From Nephrocerus scutellatus (Eukaryota > Arthropoda > Insecta > Diptera > Pipunculidae): DNA of 64,000 nt. Below, in pieces: positions 63,221 to 64,000 of this stretch. The stretch lies in the NCBI GenBank assembly GCA_947095585.1, contig OX352762.1, positions 23,846,669 through 23,910,668 on the forward strand. The letters run 5' to 3'. The translations under genes were made by a program, and so were the position numbers. Position 1 is the first letter of the stretch; each line of letters starts with the position of its first letter. The notes below the pieces were generated by a model. That model was not told the DNA's origin. It did no database searches and saw nothing but the letters and a program-made list of their open reading frames with translations.

Positions 63221-64000
63221 ATATGCTATTTATGTATTTATTTATTTGTTCACATTATTTGCATTAAACATAGTTATCCTAACAATGCCTCACTTTATTC
63301 TGTTCCCACTTACCACAGTAGTAAAGAAATTAAAAGTTACTTAAGTCAAATTTTTGAACAACGCACACTACTGCGTTCTGACGCGGTCAATGTAGTGCTG
63401 GAAGCAGTTAAAAACCACACCAAAATATTGACCTACAAAATAAAATTTATTTAAAAATGTTGGTACTGGTATTTGACTTGCAAAGAACGCAAAACATCAT
63501 CAATGGGGGACAAAGAAAAGCATCCTCTTTCAATCCAAGTAGGCAACACTCTAAGAATGCCGGCCAAGTACAACAGTAACCAGCTTGTTGTAGATTTCCG
63601 TCATTTTATGCCCAAGTCAAGAGTCAGACACCCGAAAAGGCTGCAACTTTTAAGCATAATAAAAAAAAGTTTTCCCACTTCTGGTTGCATTTGTAGCTGG
63701 TTCGCAGTTCGCAACGTTTAACACTTCACAGTACTTAAATTTGTCCATATGAATGAATGTGTTTTTGTAGAGCGCACAAAACATTGAAGACAAATGTATG
63801 TATGTGTGCAATAGCTAGCTGCACAAGCGCACTGTGTAAACTTAATTAAAATATTTCGATGTTAGGTTAGGTGCTTGCGGTTAGAGCGATGAGTGAGGAG
63901 TGGTCCGGAGCATGGTCCTCCGACGCAACAACGTTTTCCCAATTGTTTAGTTTTCGTTCTCGTTCGATGTTTATTCCTTTGCATTATTGTTAGTTTTCTC
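63221..64000. other. No recognised gene
   Basis: AT-rich. Open frames at 63,218-63,454 and 63,473-63,721 lack any domain or splice support. A GTTAGGTTAGG word at about 63,862 is too short to call telomeric repeat. Confidence 0.35.

Noticed and set aside
63855..63875. Possible insect telomeric repeat (TTAGG)n
   Set aside because: Only GTTAGGTTAGG is present; similar short words occur in LINE 3' UTRs here (CCTAACC at about 40,410).

Overview
The window reads as AT-rich intergenic and intronic DNA of an arthropod nuclear genome. A higher fly is my best guess. The evidence is several LINE clades common in insects (RTE-like, CR1-like, LOA-like, jockey-like), a tRNA-derived SINE family, Drosophila-like splice and branch-point signals in one candidate gene, and the recurring word TACTCGTA/TACGAGTA. 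The species call is inference. There is no bacterial gene organisation, CRISPR array or rRNA. Nearly everything recognisable is a transposable element or its debris.

Layout. 0.8-5 kb: an RTE-like LINE, a SINE and a second RTE scrap. 5-10.5 kb: minisatellite-bearing elements, a G-rich minisatellite and composite repeats. 11.1-27.0 kb, minus strand: a probable host gene rebuilt from six short exons in compatible phase, encoding about 142 residues with hydrophobic segments. The last two exons (11,117-11,395) are the best supported. Its introns hold SINEs, RTE-like and LOA-like LINEs, composite repeats and a CR1-like fragment. 25.9-30.5 kb: minisatellite elements and a minus-strand reverse transcriptase (RT) relic split by a 125-bp TA-flanked MITE. 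32.4-36.5 kb: a truncated SINE joined to an RTE-like LINE, then another RTE relic holding a minisatellite element.

37.6-56.0 kb: a tandem duplication of about 9.2 kb. The two units differ by a cluster of substitutions, one 46-bp deletion, tiny indels and few other changes. Each unit carries a heat-shock-like promoter on the minus strand, a LINE tail, repeat debris, an antisense CR1-like relic, an antisense LOA-like endonuclease relic and an intact 963-codon CR1-like ORF2. Unit junctions share the 8-bp word TCTTAATA. Only the second unit keeps the 3' UTR, which has a compact stem-loop structure and a poly(A) tail. 56.4-64 kb: an antisense LOA-like ORF1, RTE scraps, an additional LINE family (60.1-61.25 kb) and an antisense CR1-like relic.

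Apart from the two ORF2 copies and the candidate host gene, the coding material is broken by stops, frameshifts and deletions.
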